Assembly (NCBI GenBank): GCA_910588315.1
Contig: CAJUQF010000012.1
Coordinates: 12,442-36,092, forward strand
Direction of reading: 5' to 3'
Origin: an uncultured Christensenellaceae bacterium
GTDB taxonomy: Bacteria > Bacillota > Clostridia > Christensenellales > Pumilibacteraceae
DNA: 23,651 nt
Made by a program: the position numbers and the translations under genes. The notes beneath the pieces are model-generated. The model ran no database searches and was not told the origin of the DNA. It saw only the letters and a program-made list of their open reading frames with translations. The stretch's first letter is position 1; each line of letters begins with the position of its first letter. This document shows, piece after piece, positions 1 through 7,659 of this stretch.

Positions 1-1376
1 CTATTGTTCTATTCAACCGTTGGCGCAGGAACTTCGCTCTTGCAAGACTTCGACACATGGAAGCAAGGAACTGCGGATTCATAAATGAATTGCCTATTAC
101 GTCGCTTACCTGCGGCAGTATGGGTAAAAAGAAAACGACGATGATCACCGACATGATACTGTCCCAAGAAGTAATGTTTAGACAAAAAGCGTTGGAGATA
201 ATGCAGAACGCCGACATGAAGTTTCCTATGTTTCCGTGGATATGCTTCGAGAAAGAGTTACAAGCCTGCTTTGAACACCATACAGCGTATAGCTTGGCTA
301 CGGTCAAGAAGTGGGTGCAGTTAAAACGGCAACGTTTTGAAAACCACGAAAATGCGGATTGGCAGTTATACGGCTACGATTACGAAAGATACGGATACTA
401 TTATAACGACGCGCTGAAAGTGAGCGAGTTATTCGACATACTCGAAACATACGGACAAGCGTACTTTATCTACATAATAGAAAGCAGTTTAATCGTATCT
501 AACTATTCCGTAAGAACAGATAACGCAATGGCGGACAGCGGCAATCTTCCTATGTGGATGCTGGACTTCTTCACCGAACGCAACTGCGGCAGACACTCGC
601 ACATTCTCGATTTCGACATATTAAGGCTCGGAAAGAAACTCGTCGAGGAAAATCCAATGAACGGTTCGTTCGAGTTCGGGGTAATAGGCATAACCGAGAT
701 AGGCAAAGAGCGCGGCAATATGCTTGAGCTTAAAGAAGTCAAGCGCAACAATGACGAAGCCAATCAAAAGAATGATTTGTTTAACTCGTGGTTAAAGATG
801 TGCCGACACTCTGCGACTGTGGATAACTTTCCGTTCATAAAGGTATTCACCGACGAGCAACGCCCGGAGTCTTGGGGCGCTGATGCAAGAGATCTCTGCG
901 ATATTGTCCGTATTGTAGACTGCAGCGATATGTGCTTGACGTATCCGCTTTACACAATAGAAGATATGCTCACCGAGTGGGCGTTCAATAGGTTTATGCG
1001 GCTGTATATGGGGTTTAGATACAACAGAGGCGACAACACGCTTTTGGTATATATCTTAAAGAACATAACAGCGTGGCTGTGGAAACGTAACGTTCGCATT
1101 ATTAACAGATACGGTTATTGTACACTCAACGTCGAAACCGAGCGCGGAACGATGGACGGTAAAGCGGACAAAAAGAAATACTTCTTGATGAACGGAAAGA
1201 TATACCGCAATAGGTTTTGCACGGACTGTTTCTCTGACTATTTCAATGATTTGGCAAGCAACACGAACGTCGGACTTAACGACTATATGGAGTACGCGAC
1301 CGAAAAAGCGTCCGTTGAAGAACTCCAACAACAGAACAGCTATTTCATTAACGGACTGTACGGGGGTGAAACATGA
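1..1376 (+). CDS. Zot-like P-loop ATPase, 5' end outside window
   Basis: The reading frame is open from base 3, so the gene starts left of the window; the ATG at 57 is probably internal. A Walker A motif (GSMGKKKTT) is encoded at 114-140. A hydrophobic strand ending in acid, GVIGITEIGKERGN, near residues 208-221 counted from the ATG at 57, fits Walker B. It is followed by RHS...FTDEQRPESWGADARDLCDIV, which resembles the RH/Q...R region of Zot (filamentous-phage pI) and related FtsK/HerA-class ATPases. The final ~130 residues contain a hydrophobic aromatic stretch and a basic segment. The family is associated with virion assembly in inoviruses; related ATPases also occur in rolling-circle elements. 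It overlaps the Rep gene by 4 nt (ATGA), which indicates translational coupling. ATPase identity is fairly secure; a morphogenesis versus DNA-transfer role cannot be decided here. Confidence 0.72.
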   Translation, partial: IVLFNRWRRNFALARLRHMEARNCGFINELPITSLTCGSMGKKKTTMITDMILSQEVMFRQKALEIMQNADMKFPMFPWICFEKELQACFEHHTAYSLATVKKWVQLKRQRFENHENADWQLYGYDYERYGYYYNDALKVSELFDILETYGQAYFIYIIESSLIVSNYSVRTDNAMADSGNLPMWMLDFFTERNCGRHSHILDFDILRLGKKLVEENPMNGSFEFGVIGITEIGKERGNMLELKEVKRNNDEANQKNDLFNSWLKMCRHSATVDNFPFIKVFTDEQRPESWGADARDLCDIVRIVDCSDMCLTYPLYTIEDMLTEWAFNRFMRLYMGFRYNRGDNTLLVYILKNITAWLWKRNVRIINRYGYCTLNVETERGTMDGKADKKKYFLMNGKIYRNRFCTDCFSDYFNDLASNTNVGLNDYMEYATEKASVEELQQQNSYFINGLYGGET

Positions 1377-2485
1377 TCCCAGAATGCAAGATATATACCG
1401 ACGGAACGAGCTATATAGCAATTCCGCATACAGAAGGTCGCAAAGGTCCGAGGCGTAAGCCTTTCGAGCCGCTAATTGACGTTGTTGATACAAATATTCA
1501 AACGGAAGTGTCCGAACAAGAAACGAATAACCCTGCGGAAACCGAACAAGAACAACTCAAATTAACAGTTAAAGAATTAGTTGATATTGGTTTAGTGGAA
1601 GAAACCGACGAGGATATAATAAAGCTATTCGAGCGGAACGATGGCGCGGAAAACACCGCGCCTGTTTCTGCATTCAAAGAAAAGCCCAAGCCGAAAGGAC
1701 GGTTGATGACGAGGAAAGAGCTGTTTGAAGAATTGTACAAGGCGAACTTGGATAAACGACCGAGAGAACGTAAACAGTTAGTTCTTAATGGCATGCTCCC
1801 CTATTTTAAGAACGCCGACAATGCAAAGGCGTATGTGGATAAAGGCTTCGAACGTAAGCGGCATAACGTAATATCTCGCAAAGTAAGACTATCTCGGAAA
1901 ATCTATCTCCACAAGCATTGGAATTATTTTGTCACGTTCACTTATTCGGATAAACTTCACGATGAAGAAACGTTCAAGAAACAGCTTAAATACACGCTAT
2001 GGAACTTGACGAAACGAAAAGATTGGCAATACGCCGGCGTATGGGAAAGAGCGCCCGTAACGAACAGACTTCACTTTCACGGCATTTTCGATATACCCAA
2101 CGGAACTATGCCCGGCGAATTGATTGAAGTCAACGATTGGGATAGCAAGAACAAACGCAGACAAACTACGATACAGAACACCTACTTTAACGAAAAGTTC
2201 GGGCGTTCGGATTTCGAGCTTATAACGAGCCAAGAAACATTGGGAAATTCGATGGCGTACATTTTGAAGTACATAGAAAAGACGGGCGAAAGAATCGTAT
2301 GCAGTAAAGGACTGTCGGCATATTTCATATCCGACATAAGAGAGGACGATATTCTTTGTAACATGAGCGACGAGGACAAGCCTGCAAAGTTCCTACTGTT
2401 CGACGACTTTGCGTGCTGGGACGAAGGACTGTATATGGGACAAGTGTCCGACGCCGTAATAGCGCAGATGCGAAAGAGTAACTGA
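1373..2485 (+). CDS. HUH rolling-circle replication initiator (Rep)
   Basis: This 370-aa protein has the motif order of HUH endonucleases. A hydrophobic strand FVTFTY lies near residue 187, the metal-binding HxH (L-H-F-H, His234 and His236) follows, and a tyrosine motif YILKYIEK has Tyr296 and Tyr300 with Lys299 between. Such enzymes nick one strand at an origin and stay covalently bound through tyrosine, which starts rolling-circle replication of plasmids and ssDNA phages. The first ~110 residues are acidic, low in complexity and probably disordered. No C-terminal helicase motifs are visible. The ATG sits in an ATGA overlap with the upstream ATPase gene, behind a GGGGGTG ribosome binding site. 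The structured block just after the stop codon is a natural candidate for its origin. Confidence 0.85.
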   Translation: MIPECKIYTDGTSYIAIPHTEGRKGPRRKPFEPLIDVVDTNIQTEVSEQETNNPAETEQEQLKLTVKELVDIGLVEETDEDIIKLFERNDGAENTAPVSAFKEKPKPKGRLMTRKELFEELYKANLDKRPRERKQLVLNGMLPYFKNADNAKAYVDKGFERKRHNVISRKVRLSRKIYLHKHWNYFVTFTYSDKLHDEETFKKQLKYTLWNLTKRKDWQYAGVWERAPVTNRLHFHGIFDIPNGTMPGELIEVNDWDSKNKRRQTTIQNTYFNEKFGRSDFELITSQETLGNSMAYILKYIEKTGERIVCSKGLSAYFISDIREDDILCNMSDEDKPAKFLLFDDFACWDEGLYMGQVSDAVIAQMRKSN

Positions 2486-2561
2486 AACGATACGCGCGGG
2501 CAAGATAAGGGCGATCGCCCAAGCGGTTCAGCGGGCGACGCCCGTTTGCCCGCATCGTTTC
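2484..2561. repeat. Three-way-junction inverted repeat, candidate Rep origin
   Basis: The outer arms are GAAACGAT (2484-2491) plus GCGGGCAA (2496-2503), pairing perfectly with TTGCCCGC plus ATCGTTTC (2546-2561); a 4-nt bulge (2492-2495) separates the two left blocks. Two hairpins lie inside: the 12-base palindrome GGGCGATCGCCC (2509-2520), and CGGGCG/CGCCCG (2532-2537/2539-2544). The outer left arm begins within the rep stop codon. Its position directly after rep suggests a double-strand or single-strand origin, or a packaging signal. It could also act as a terminator, but there is no T-tract. The base pairing is visible in the sequence; the role is inferred. Confidence 0.6.
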
Positions 2562-2584
2562 TGCTCTTTCGTTCTGTCGTTTAC

Positions 2585-2640
2585 GGCGTGCGCTTGTCTG
2601 CGCCGCGCAGCGGCGCACTTGTTCAAGACAAGCGCACGCC
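2585..2640. repeat. Nested perfect hairpin downstream of rep
   Basis: A 15-bp perfect inverted repeat (GGCGTGCGCTTGTCT at 2585-2599, partner at 2626-2640) encloses a second perfect 6-bp hairpin (GCGCCG 2600-2605, CGGCGC 2611-2616, loop CGCAG). No T-run follows on either strand, so a simple terminator is less likely. With the preceding three-way junction it forms a compact GC-rich structured block between AT-rich DNA and rep. It is a candidate single-strand origin or Rep nicking hairpin. Confidence 0.6.
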
Positions 2641-2821
2641 CCACAGTCAATCGGGATTGAATATATAATTAGCCGCACTTATATTTTAAAGTTGTTACGC
2701 ACAGTAAATAATTGATTTTTGCGGTTTTATGTTCATTTTTATTTGTATTGAAAAGTTAAAATTATTCATAAATTTGAGAATATTAAAATAACAATGATAT
2801 TAAAAATTCTATAAAATTCTA
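2641..2821. other. AT-rich spacer without genes
   Basis: This stretch has no convincing ORF on either strand. Composition shifts sharply here from the GC-rich hairpins to very AT-rich DNA that continues through the next four genes. A short direct repeat (TTCTATAAAATTCTAT) lies near 2808-2823, just before the promoter. It may mark the junction between the replication module and an acquired cassette. Confidence 0.5.
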
Positions 2822-2850
2822 TTGACAAAAGACGTTTAATATGATAAAAT
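2822..2850 (+). promoter_or_regulatory. Sigma-A promoter of the AT-rich cassette
   Basis: A perfect -35 TTGACA (2822-2827) is followed by a 17-nt spacer and a -10 TAAAAT (2845-2850). The predicted start of transcription lies just ahead of the AGGAGGT ribosome binding site (2863-2869) of the first cassette gene. Confidence 0.8.
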
Positions 2851-2876
2851 TAGATGGCATATAGGAGGTGTTTAAT

Positions 2877-3152
2877 ATGATTACATTTGATGATATCCCA
2901 GATGACATAACATCGAATCGTTTAGCAAAAAAGATTGTTAAAGAAATTATAGCTCCGTATAGTGGAAAAATTATGCCAGAAGAGGCAAAAGCCCTTATCC
3001 GGCGTATATTTACAGATGACAAATTTAGGGGGCGTATATATAGTCGCCCTTTAGAAGAGGGAGAGGAAATTTCAGAAGCGTGGAAAAAGTCATTTAGTCA
3101 AAATATCAGTCAAGAAAGAAGGTTAGCTATATTGCGAATTCTATCTGAATAA
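2877..3152 (+). CDS. Hypothetical protein, cassette gene 1
   Basis: This 91-aa soluble, charged protein begins MITFDDIPDDITS and is probably helical. The chosen ATG at 2877 is 7 nt after AGGAGGT (2863-2869). An in-frame GTG at 2868 is rejected because it lies inside that ribosome binding site. I recognise no domain. It is the first gene of a four-gene same-strand AT-rich unit, with 25 nt to the next start. It lacks a signal peptide or membrane segment, so it is probably cytosolic. Confidence 0.75.
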   Translation: MITFDDIPDDITSNRLAKKIVKEIIAPYSGKIMPEEAKALIRRIFTDDKFRGRIYSRPLEEGEEISEAWKKSFSQNISQERRLAILRILSE

Positions 3153-3177
3153 ATTTAATATGGAGTGAAGGTTTTTG

Positions 3178-3651
3178 ATGAGTAATGGTCGTGATCCGTT
3201 ATTAGATTTAGCAAATAGTGGCGAGATGTCCAGTACTAATAACGAAAATGGCAAACTTAAAGAATGGGCCATTTGGGTTATTGGCTTTATTTTTGCTGTG
3301 CTTCCCTACATTGCTGTTAAAGTAGTGTGGTTGAATAGTCAAGATGGTAACGGTTTTTACCTATTTTTTGGTACGCCCGATTTGTTTTTAACATACATAG
3401 GGTTGTTGGTTTCGCCATGGTGTTTTTCAATGAGTAATATGAAAAAATACTATAACGTTTTTTTTATTTTATTTATTGGGCTTATAATTGTTAATTGTCT
3501 TATTTACGTAGCGCTTAACGTTGCTGGCATTATGTATTCAACATTTGCAGTAGTTTTTAATATTATTTTATTTTTGGCATCTCTGGCAGTTCCGATCATA
3601 GCGTTTGTAATAATTCACAAGCAGAATAAAGCACAAACGCAATGTAAATAA
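3178..3651 (+). CDS. Four-helix membrane protein, cassette gene 2
   Basis: This 157-aa protein has a polar N-terminus of about 30 residues, then four hydrophobic segments: roughly residues 30-52, 65-82, 94-122 and 124-146. It ends in a short lysine-rich tail, so it is an integral membrane protein. The ATG at 3178 is preferred over the adjacent in-frame TTG at 3175; the ribosome binding site is GGAGTGAAGG. I recognise no family. As the only polytopic protein of the cassette it could be a membrane effector or anchor, but nothing in the sequence proves that. Confidence 0.75.
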   Translation: MSNGRDPLLDLANSGEMSSTNNENGKLKEWAIWVIGFIFAVLPYIAVKVVWLNSQDGNGFYLFFGTPDLFLTYIGLLVSPWCFSMSNMKKYYNVFFILFIGLIIVNCLIYVALNVAGIMYSTFAVVFNIILFLASLAVPIIAFVIIHKQNKAQTQCK

Positions 3652-3671
3652 ATATTATAAAGAGGTAAATT

Positions 3672-3965
3672 ATGGATTCACTTTCAATCATTGTGCTAAT
3701 CGCGGTTGTGGCTTTTGCACTCACTGTGTTTACAGTTTTAATAAGCATCAACTTTAGAGGCTTTTTTAAGCATAGACATATTAGAAGGATGTTCCCAAAA
3801 AATAGTAAGATACGAGATATGATATATAGTATCAAGCTTTGGGAACTATCCAATAAAGGATATGTTCCTACTAAGCAAGACGAACAAAATGAAGCAAAAG
3901 AATATGCTGATTTCATTGTTAGCCAGAATTACAGTGCTCTAAAAGATTTATTAAACAAGGAGTAA
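3672..3965 (+). CDS. Single-pass membrane protein, cassette gene 3
   Basis: This 97-aa protein has one N-terminal transmembrane segment (about residues 4-28) followed by a basic juxtamembrane patch (FKHRHIRRMFPK) and a charged helical tail. By the positive-inside rule the tail is probably cytoplasmic. The ribosome binding site is AGAGGT, and the gene starts 20 nt after gene 2. I recognise no domain. A filamentous-phage coat protein was considered because of the Zot-like gene upstream. However, the long charged C-terminus and absence of a signal peptide do not fit well. Confidence 0.72.
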   Translation: MDSLSIIVLIAVVAFALTVFTVLISINFRGFFKHRHIRRMFPKNSKIRDMIYSIKLWELSNKGYVPTKQDEQNEAKEYADFIVSQNYSALKDLLNKE

Positions 3966-3969
3966 TAAT

Positions 3970-4596
3970 ATGGATACACATGCATTAAGTGAAGTTAAAG
4001 CATTATACAGTTCCTATGATAGTTTAATAGAAGAGGTGGGGGCTGATATAATTGATAATCGTTTTGAGAAATTATTAGATTGTATGAATAAGTTTATTTG
4101 TAATAATAATTGGATTGAAATGTTATATGTAAATGAAAGATTATTATTGATAGCGCTGTTAGATTATTATATGGATGTAAAAAGGTTGAAATCTTTACAT
4201 CAGCATATCAATGAAATTAATGAGTATAAGTCAAAAGCATACGAGGTTGCTTGGATATTAAGACGTAAGCCAATACAGATATTGCAATTTCCAATGACTA
4301 AAAATCAAGAAGCAGCACAAACATATGATGAGCAATTAGATTATGTTAATGAGCAATTCGTTTTTAGTTACATTATGTCATTTTTAGTTGGTGATATTGA
4401 TTTGTTGAAAATACTAGCTGAAAGCGATACAAAAAATAATGTCAACGATACAGCATCCATAAAAGGTTTCGTAAATACGCTTTTATATTATTTAAAATTT
4501 AGAAATTGTGGGGCACAAGAGTTAGAGTTGATGTTGATGGCATTTGATGCTGGAAATGTTGTTGGTCGTTCAAGTAAAGATTCAGGGAATCACTAA
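3970..4596 (+). CDS. Helical soluble protein, cassette gene 4
   Basis: This 208-aa, mostly helical protein has no membrane segment or signal peptide and no motif I recognise. It starts 4 nt after gene 3, and its AAGGAG ribosome binding site lies across the gene 3 stop, so translation is probably coupled. It has a very AT-rich coding sequence, heavy in AAT, TTA and ATA codons, unlike the rep genes to the left and the operon to the right. It ends the cassette and converges with the 16-gene minus-strand operon. The 88-nt gap before that operon has only a weak hairpin (GATGTAGC/GCCACATC, about 4603-4637) without a T-run. Confidence 0.75.
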   Translation: MDTHALSEVKALYSSYDSLIEEVGADIIDNRFEKLLDCMNKFICNNNWIEMLYVNERLLLIALLDYYMDVKRLKSLHQHINEINEYKSKAYEVAWILRRKPIQILQFPMTKNQEAAQTYDEQLDYVNEQFVFSYIMSFLVGDIDLLKILAESDTKNNVNDTASIKGFVNTLLYYLKFRNCGAQELELMLMAFDAGNVVGRSSKDSGNH

Positions 4597-4684
4597 AATC
4601 GTAGATGTAGCCCATTTTTATTTCAGCGAAAGCCACATCATATCAAATACACCACCCAAAAATATAATTGTTTGTAACTCTCTT

Positions 4685-5014
4685 TCATAGCGCAACTCCC
4701 ATATCCGGAATATAGATCCTCGTGTTTACCCGAATGGCGTTATATCGTTTACCGTCAATTTCCTTGACATGTTCTTCGGGTCTGCCTTTGTCGCAGGCTC
4801 GAACAATTATTCTTTTGACATAGTTCGGCGTCGGGTCGAGATTGACGTCGAGAAACTTCTCGCTCGTCGTAGCGTCTATTATCTTAAAGCCCTTTTGTAT
4901 AAGGAACGAACTTAACTGCCATAGCTTTTCGACGAAATCGAATGTGTCGAGAATGGCGCAAAAGCCCTCTTTCGGGTGGTAAACGGTTACACGGAATACT
5001 GTCTTGTTTGTCAT
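4685..5014 (-). CDS. Hypothetical protein, last gene of minus operon
   Basis: This 109-aa protein begins MTNKTVFRVTVYHPKEGFC. It has alternating strand and helix character, a charged middle part (CDKGRPEEHVKEIDGKRY) and no membrane segment. It follows the previous gene by 5 nt with a GGAG ribosome binding site overlapping that gene's end. It is the distal gene of the long minus-strand operon. I recognise no domain and assign no function. Confidence 0.68.
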   Translation of the reverse strand: MTNKTVFRVTVYHPKEGFCAILDTFDFVEKLWQLSSFLIQKGFKIIDATTSEKFLDVNLDPTPNYVKRIIVRACDKGRPEEHVKEIDGKRYNAIRVNTRIYIPDMGVAL

Positions 5015-5019
5015 AATGG

Positions 5020-5235
5020 TTATGCTCCTTTTTTGAGATTGAGTTTGTCGTGTACTATGAATGTTTCGAAGTACAGCGTCGAGTATTGGTAAATGAGTAT
5101 GAGTACGTTGTTTTTGAGCGATACGAAAATCGGCTCGTAAGTTAGACCGTCTATGTTCAAAACTTGCTTTATGTAATCGGCGGCTTCTTTGGCTGAATTT
5201 ACTTTTTCGGATTTGTATTTATTGGTAACGTACAT
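5020..5235 (-). CDS. Small hypothetical protein, 71 aa
   Basis: The start chosen is the ATG at 5235 (MYVTNKYKSEKVNSAKEAA), 7 nt after AAGGAG. The longer in-frame start at 5286 would overlap the PcfJ-like gene by 41 nt and has no ribosome binding site. The protein looks like a small alpha/beta fold with a hydrophobic central strand (VLILIYQYSTLYF). Family unknown. It sits between the PcfJ-like gene and the terminal gene of the operon. Confidence 0.65.
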   Translation of the reverse strand: MYVTNKYKSEKVNSAKEAADYIKQVLNIDGLTYEPIFVSLKNNVLILIYQYSTLYFETFIVHDKLNLKKGA

Positions 5236-5245
5236 ATAGATCTCC

Positions 5246-6565
5246 TTATGCGGCTTTTTGTATTTTTCGTAGCTGTCTGTTTGCAAACGGCAGCCATTTG
5301 TTGTTTATGAACGAGTTTACTTCGGCGTCGGGGTTGCAGTTGTGATCGCCGTGACATTGCAGGACTTTCTTACTTGTCGGGGAATACTCGACCGTAACGA
5401 ACGGCTTGTCCGGTTCGGCAATGCGACGCACAAAGAAAATAAGCGACTGTTCTCTTACGAATTTTTGATCGTAGCCCATTCGCCCGACGCAGTGAGAAAG
5501 AGTTTCACCCTCGCGCATAAGTTCGGCAGGACTCCGCGCTATGAATACGCAGTATCCGTCGTTCTCGCAGTTTTGTAATTTCATATACTTTTCGGCAACT
5601 TCGCGGAACTTCGTATACAATTCTTTGCGCTTTTGCTCATCGATTTCTGCTTGCTTTGTGTTTTTCTCGTCTATGCGTATGTCGTGCCAACGTATAAAGT
5701 CGTGCGGATAACGGTTTTTAGGAAGTGACATATTCAAGCCTAATTCGACGCAGGCTTTGAAGTAGTCTATGTAGTTTTCCATACTCGTCTTTTGTTTCAG
5801 TATGTACTCGCACAGTTCGGTGAAGTTCCCGTTGAATAATCGCTTGAAGTCTTTGTACTGTCCCGACCGATTGGCTATAAATATTTTCTCTCGGCTTTGC
5901 TCGAACTCTATCGTTGTGCCTTTCTTGTACGCTCGCATAATAGCAGTGATATAGTAATGGCTTTTTATCTCTTGTCTGTTTTTGTAAAGCCATTTACGGA
6001 ATGCTTTGTCCTTGCTCGTGCGTTTGAGGATGAGCTTGCTTGTAGCCAAACCCCGTAAGCCCGCTTTCATGAGATATTCCATCTGCGGATAGTGTTCATA
6101 CAGCCGCAGATACTTGAATATCTTACACTCGTTGACGAGCCATTTATCCACCATGCTGTACTTGTATTCGGGCATCTTGAGAACGAAATCGACGTTTAGT
6201 ATAGGGGCATACGGATCTAAATAGCGGTCGTACTGCCAGCCCCATTCACCGTCCTCGTACCAGCGTTGGTATTTGGATAGACCCTCGGCGTACCAACCGA
6301 CGGACCAGCCGCCCATCATTGTCTGACGAAGATCTTTTACGAAACACTTGTCCGAATGTATGCCGTGAACAGCGACCTGCTTACAGTACCATTTCTTGTA
6401 GTAGTTCTTGACCGCGACCGTCACTTTTACAAGCTCGCCGCAGTTCTTTGTCATGTACGCATAGAATCGGACAAATCCGTTCTGCGCCGGATAGACTTTC
6501 TTGTCGTGAGCCATAATCTTTTTGAGCATATATTTCGGTATGCGTCTAATGCTTGTAATTTTCAT
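5246..6565 (-). CDS. PcfJ-like mobile-element protein
   Basis: This 439-aa protein carries the PcfJ-family signature near the C-terminus: GETLSHCVGRMGYDQKF, then SLIFFVRR, FVTVEYSP and LQCHGDHNCNPD (about residues 350-415). PcfJ is named after a gene of the conjugative plasmid pCF10. Homologues are common in Bacillota conjugative elements, but their biochemical role is unsettled. The conserved His-Cys (SHC) and the later CHGDHNC cluster suggest a metal or catalytic site. The N-terminal ~340 residues are rich in aromatic and basic residues. The ATG overlaps the stop of the PcfK-like gene (ATGA), giving the PcfK-PcfJ order typical of these elements. Family call is good; function remains open. 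Confidence 0.82.
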   Translation of the reverse strand: MKITSIRRIPKYMLKKIMAHDKKVYPAQNGFVRFYAYMTKNCGELVKVTVAVKNYYKKWYCKQVAVHGIHSDKCFVKDLRQTMMGGWSVGWYAEGLSKYQRWYEDGEWGWQYDRYLDPYAPILNVDFVLKMPEYKYSMVDKWLVNECKIFKYLRLYEHYPQMEYLMKAGLRGLATSKLILKRTSKDKAFRKWLYKNRQEIKSHYYITAIMRAYKKGTTIEFEQSREKIFIANRSGQYKDFKRLFNGNFTELCEYILKQKTSMENYIDYFKACVELGLNMSLPKNRYPHDFIRWHDIRIDEKNTKQAEIDEQKRKELYTKFREVAEKYMKLQNCENDGYCVFIARSPAELMREGETLSHCVGRMGYDQKFVREQSLIFFVRRIAEPDKPFVTVEYSPTSKKVLQCHGDHNCNPDAEVNSFINNKWLPFANRQLRKIQKAA

Positions 6566-7659
6566 GCGAGTACATCTCCCAATATTTCTTGAAGTCTTTT
6601 GCGTACAGCAGGCTCGAATACAATGTCGTCCTTTGAAAGAACGTATTTCGTTTCGGTTTTCTGTTCGGGCGTCATAACCGTTTTAGGAACTACGTCAGGC
6701 TCTTGTATATCTCCGTCGAACTCACGCATTTCCGCCACGGTCAGATCGTCATAGTTATCGTCAATATCTCCGTCGAGATAATCCTCTATGCCGAAAGTAT
6801 CCAGCTTTTGAACGTCGTCACCGTCGATTACTATTGCCGAACGTGACTTACGGAGTTTGTTTAAGTAAATGTCTTTGGCGTGATGCGGAAAGCCACACAT
6901 AGGTATTCGCTCGGTGTCGGATATGCGTTTTCCCGTAAGCATAAGACCGAGATCGTTCGCAGCGAGCGTTGCCTTCTCGCCGAACACTTCGTAAAAATCC
7001 CCGACGCGCATAACAATTATACGGTCGGGGTATCTGCGTTGGTATTCGTTGTATTTTGCCAAAAAGTCTGGTTCGGGCGGTTTCGGTTCGACATTATGCT
7101 TTTCGTTTATAGCCGCTTGCAACGAATCCGCTATTTGGTCTATGGTCGGCTCGGTTTCCGCCTTGACTTCCTTTACGTCCGTTATTACCGGTTCACTTTG
7201 GACTGTTTCGGCAGGTTTTTGTTCTTGCTTTTCCGAAGCGGCAATCATATCGAAAAGAGTGGGTTCTTTCGGTTTAAGCGGCGTTACGGGCTTCGTTATT
7301 GTCGGCTGTGTTTGTGTTGTTTTCTTGACCGGTGCAGGCGATTTGTATTCCGTGCCGTCTAGGTTATACAGCTTGCCGACGATACTGTCTTCCTCGAAGT
7401 AGTGCATAGCCCAACCGTAAATAACGTCTTCGCCCAAGCACGCCGATGTAGTACCTTTCTCGGCTTGCTTTTTCGCTTCTTCACACGCAAACTTCATAAA
7501 TCCGTCCATATCTTTCTTGTTTATAAGCTGTTTACCGTCTTTCTCGAACGGCGTGCCGTTGTTTATCTTGCCGGCAAGTATATCCGACGCGTTGTTTTCG
7601 AGATAGGCTTTAATGAGTTGCTGTCCTTTTCCGTTTGCTGTAAGGTTAAGTGTGTTCAT
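6562..7659 (-). CDS. PcfK-like protein fused to a MutS domain I
   Basis: This 365-aa protein starts at the ATG at 7659, 8 nt after GGGAGG and in an ATGA overlap with the previous gene. Residues 1-103 resemble PcfK (DGFMKFACEEAKK, then GEDVIYGWAMHYFEED). A proline- and glutamate-rich linker spans about 104-195. Residues 198-275 look like the MutS mismatch-recognition domain I (FLAKYNEYQRRYPDR, RVGDFYEVFGEKA, LGLMLTGKR, PMCGFPHH). The Phe-X-Glu of MutS is kept as Phe222-Tyr223-Glu224. An acidic C-terminal tail follows. No MutS ATPase domain is present, so this is not a repair ATPase. A role in sensing or binding element DNA during transfer or replication is inference. The upstream frame to 7698 is rejected for lack of a ribosome binding site. 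Confidence 0.78.
   Translation of the reverse strand: MNTLNLTANGKGQQLIKAYLENNASDILAGKINNGTPFEKDGKQLINKKDMDGFMKFACEEAKKQAEKGTTSACLGEDVIYGWAMHYFEEDSIVGKLYNLDGTEYKSPAPVKKTTQTQPTITKPVTPLKPKEPTLFDMIAASEKQEQKPAETVQSEPVITDVKEVKAETEPTIDQIADSLQAAINEKHNVEPKPPEPDFLAKYNEYQRRYPDRIIVMRVGDFYEVFGEKATLAANDLGLMLTGKRISDTERIPMCGFPHHAKDIYLNKLRKSRSAIVIDGDDVQKLDTFGIEDYLDGDIDDNYDDLTVAEMREFDGDIQEPDVVPKTVMTPEQKTETKYVLSKDDIVFEPAVRKRLQEILGDVLA

Noticed and set aside
503..763. Minus-strand frame inside the Zot-like gene, with similar frames opposite rarA and the MATE gene
   Set aside because: Shadow frames in well-supported genes; no ribosome binding sites or recognisable domains.
3672..3965. Single-pass protein as a filamentous-phage major coat protein
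   Set aside because: The long charged C-terminal tail and lack of a signal peptide do not fit; composition ties it to the separate cassette.
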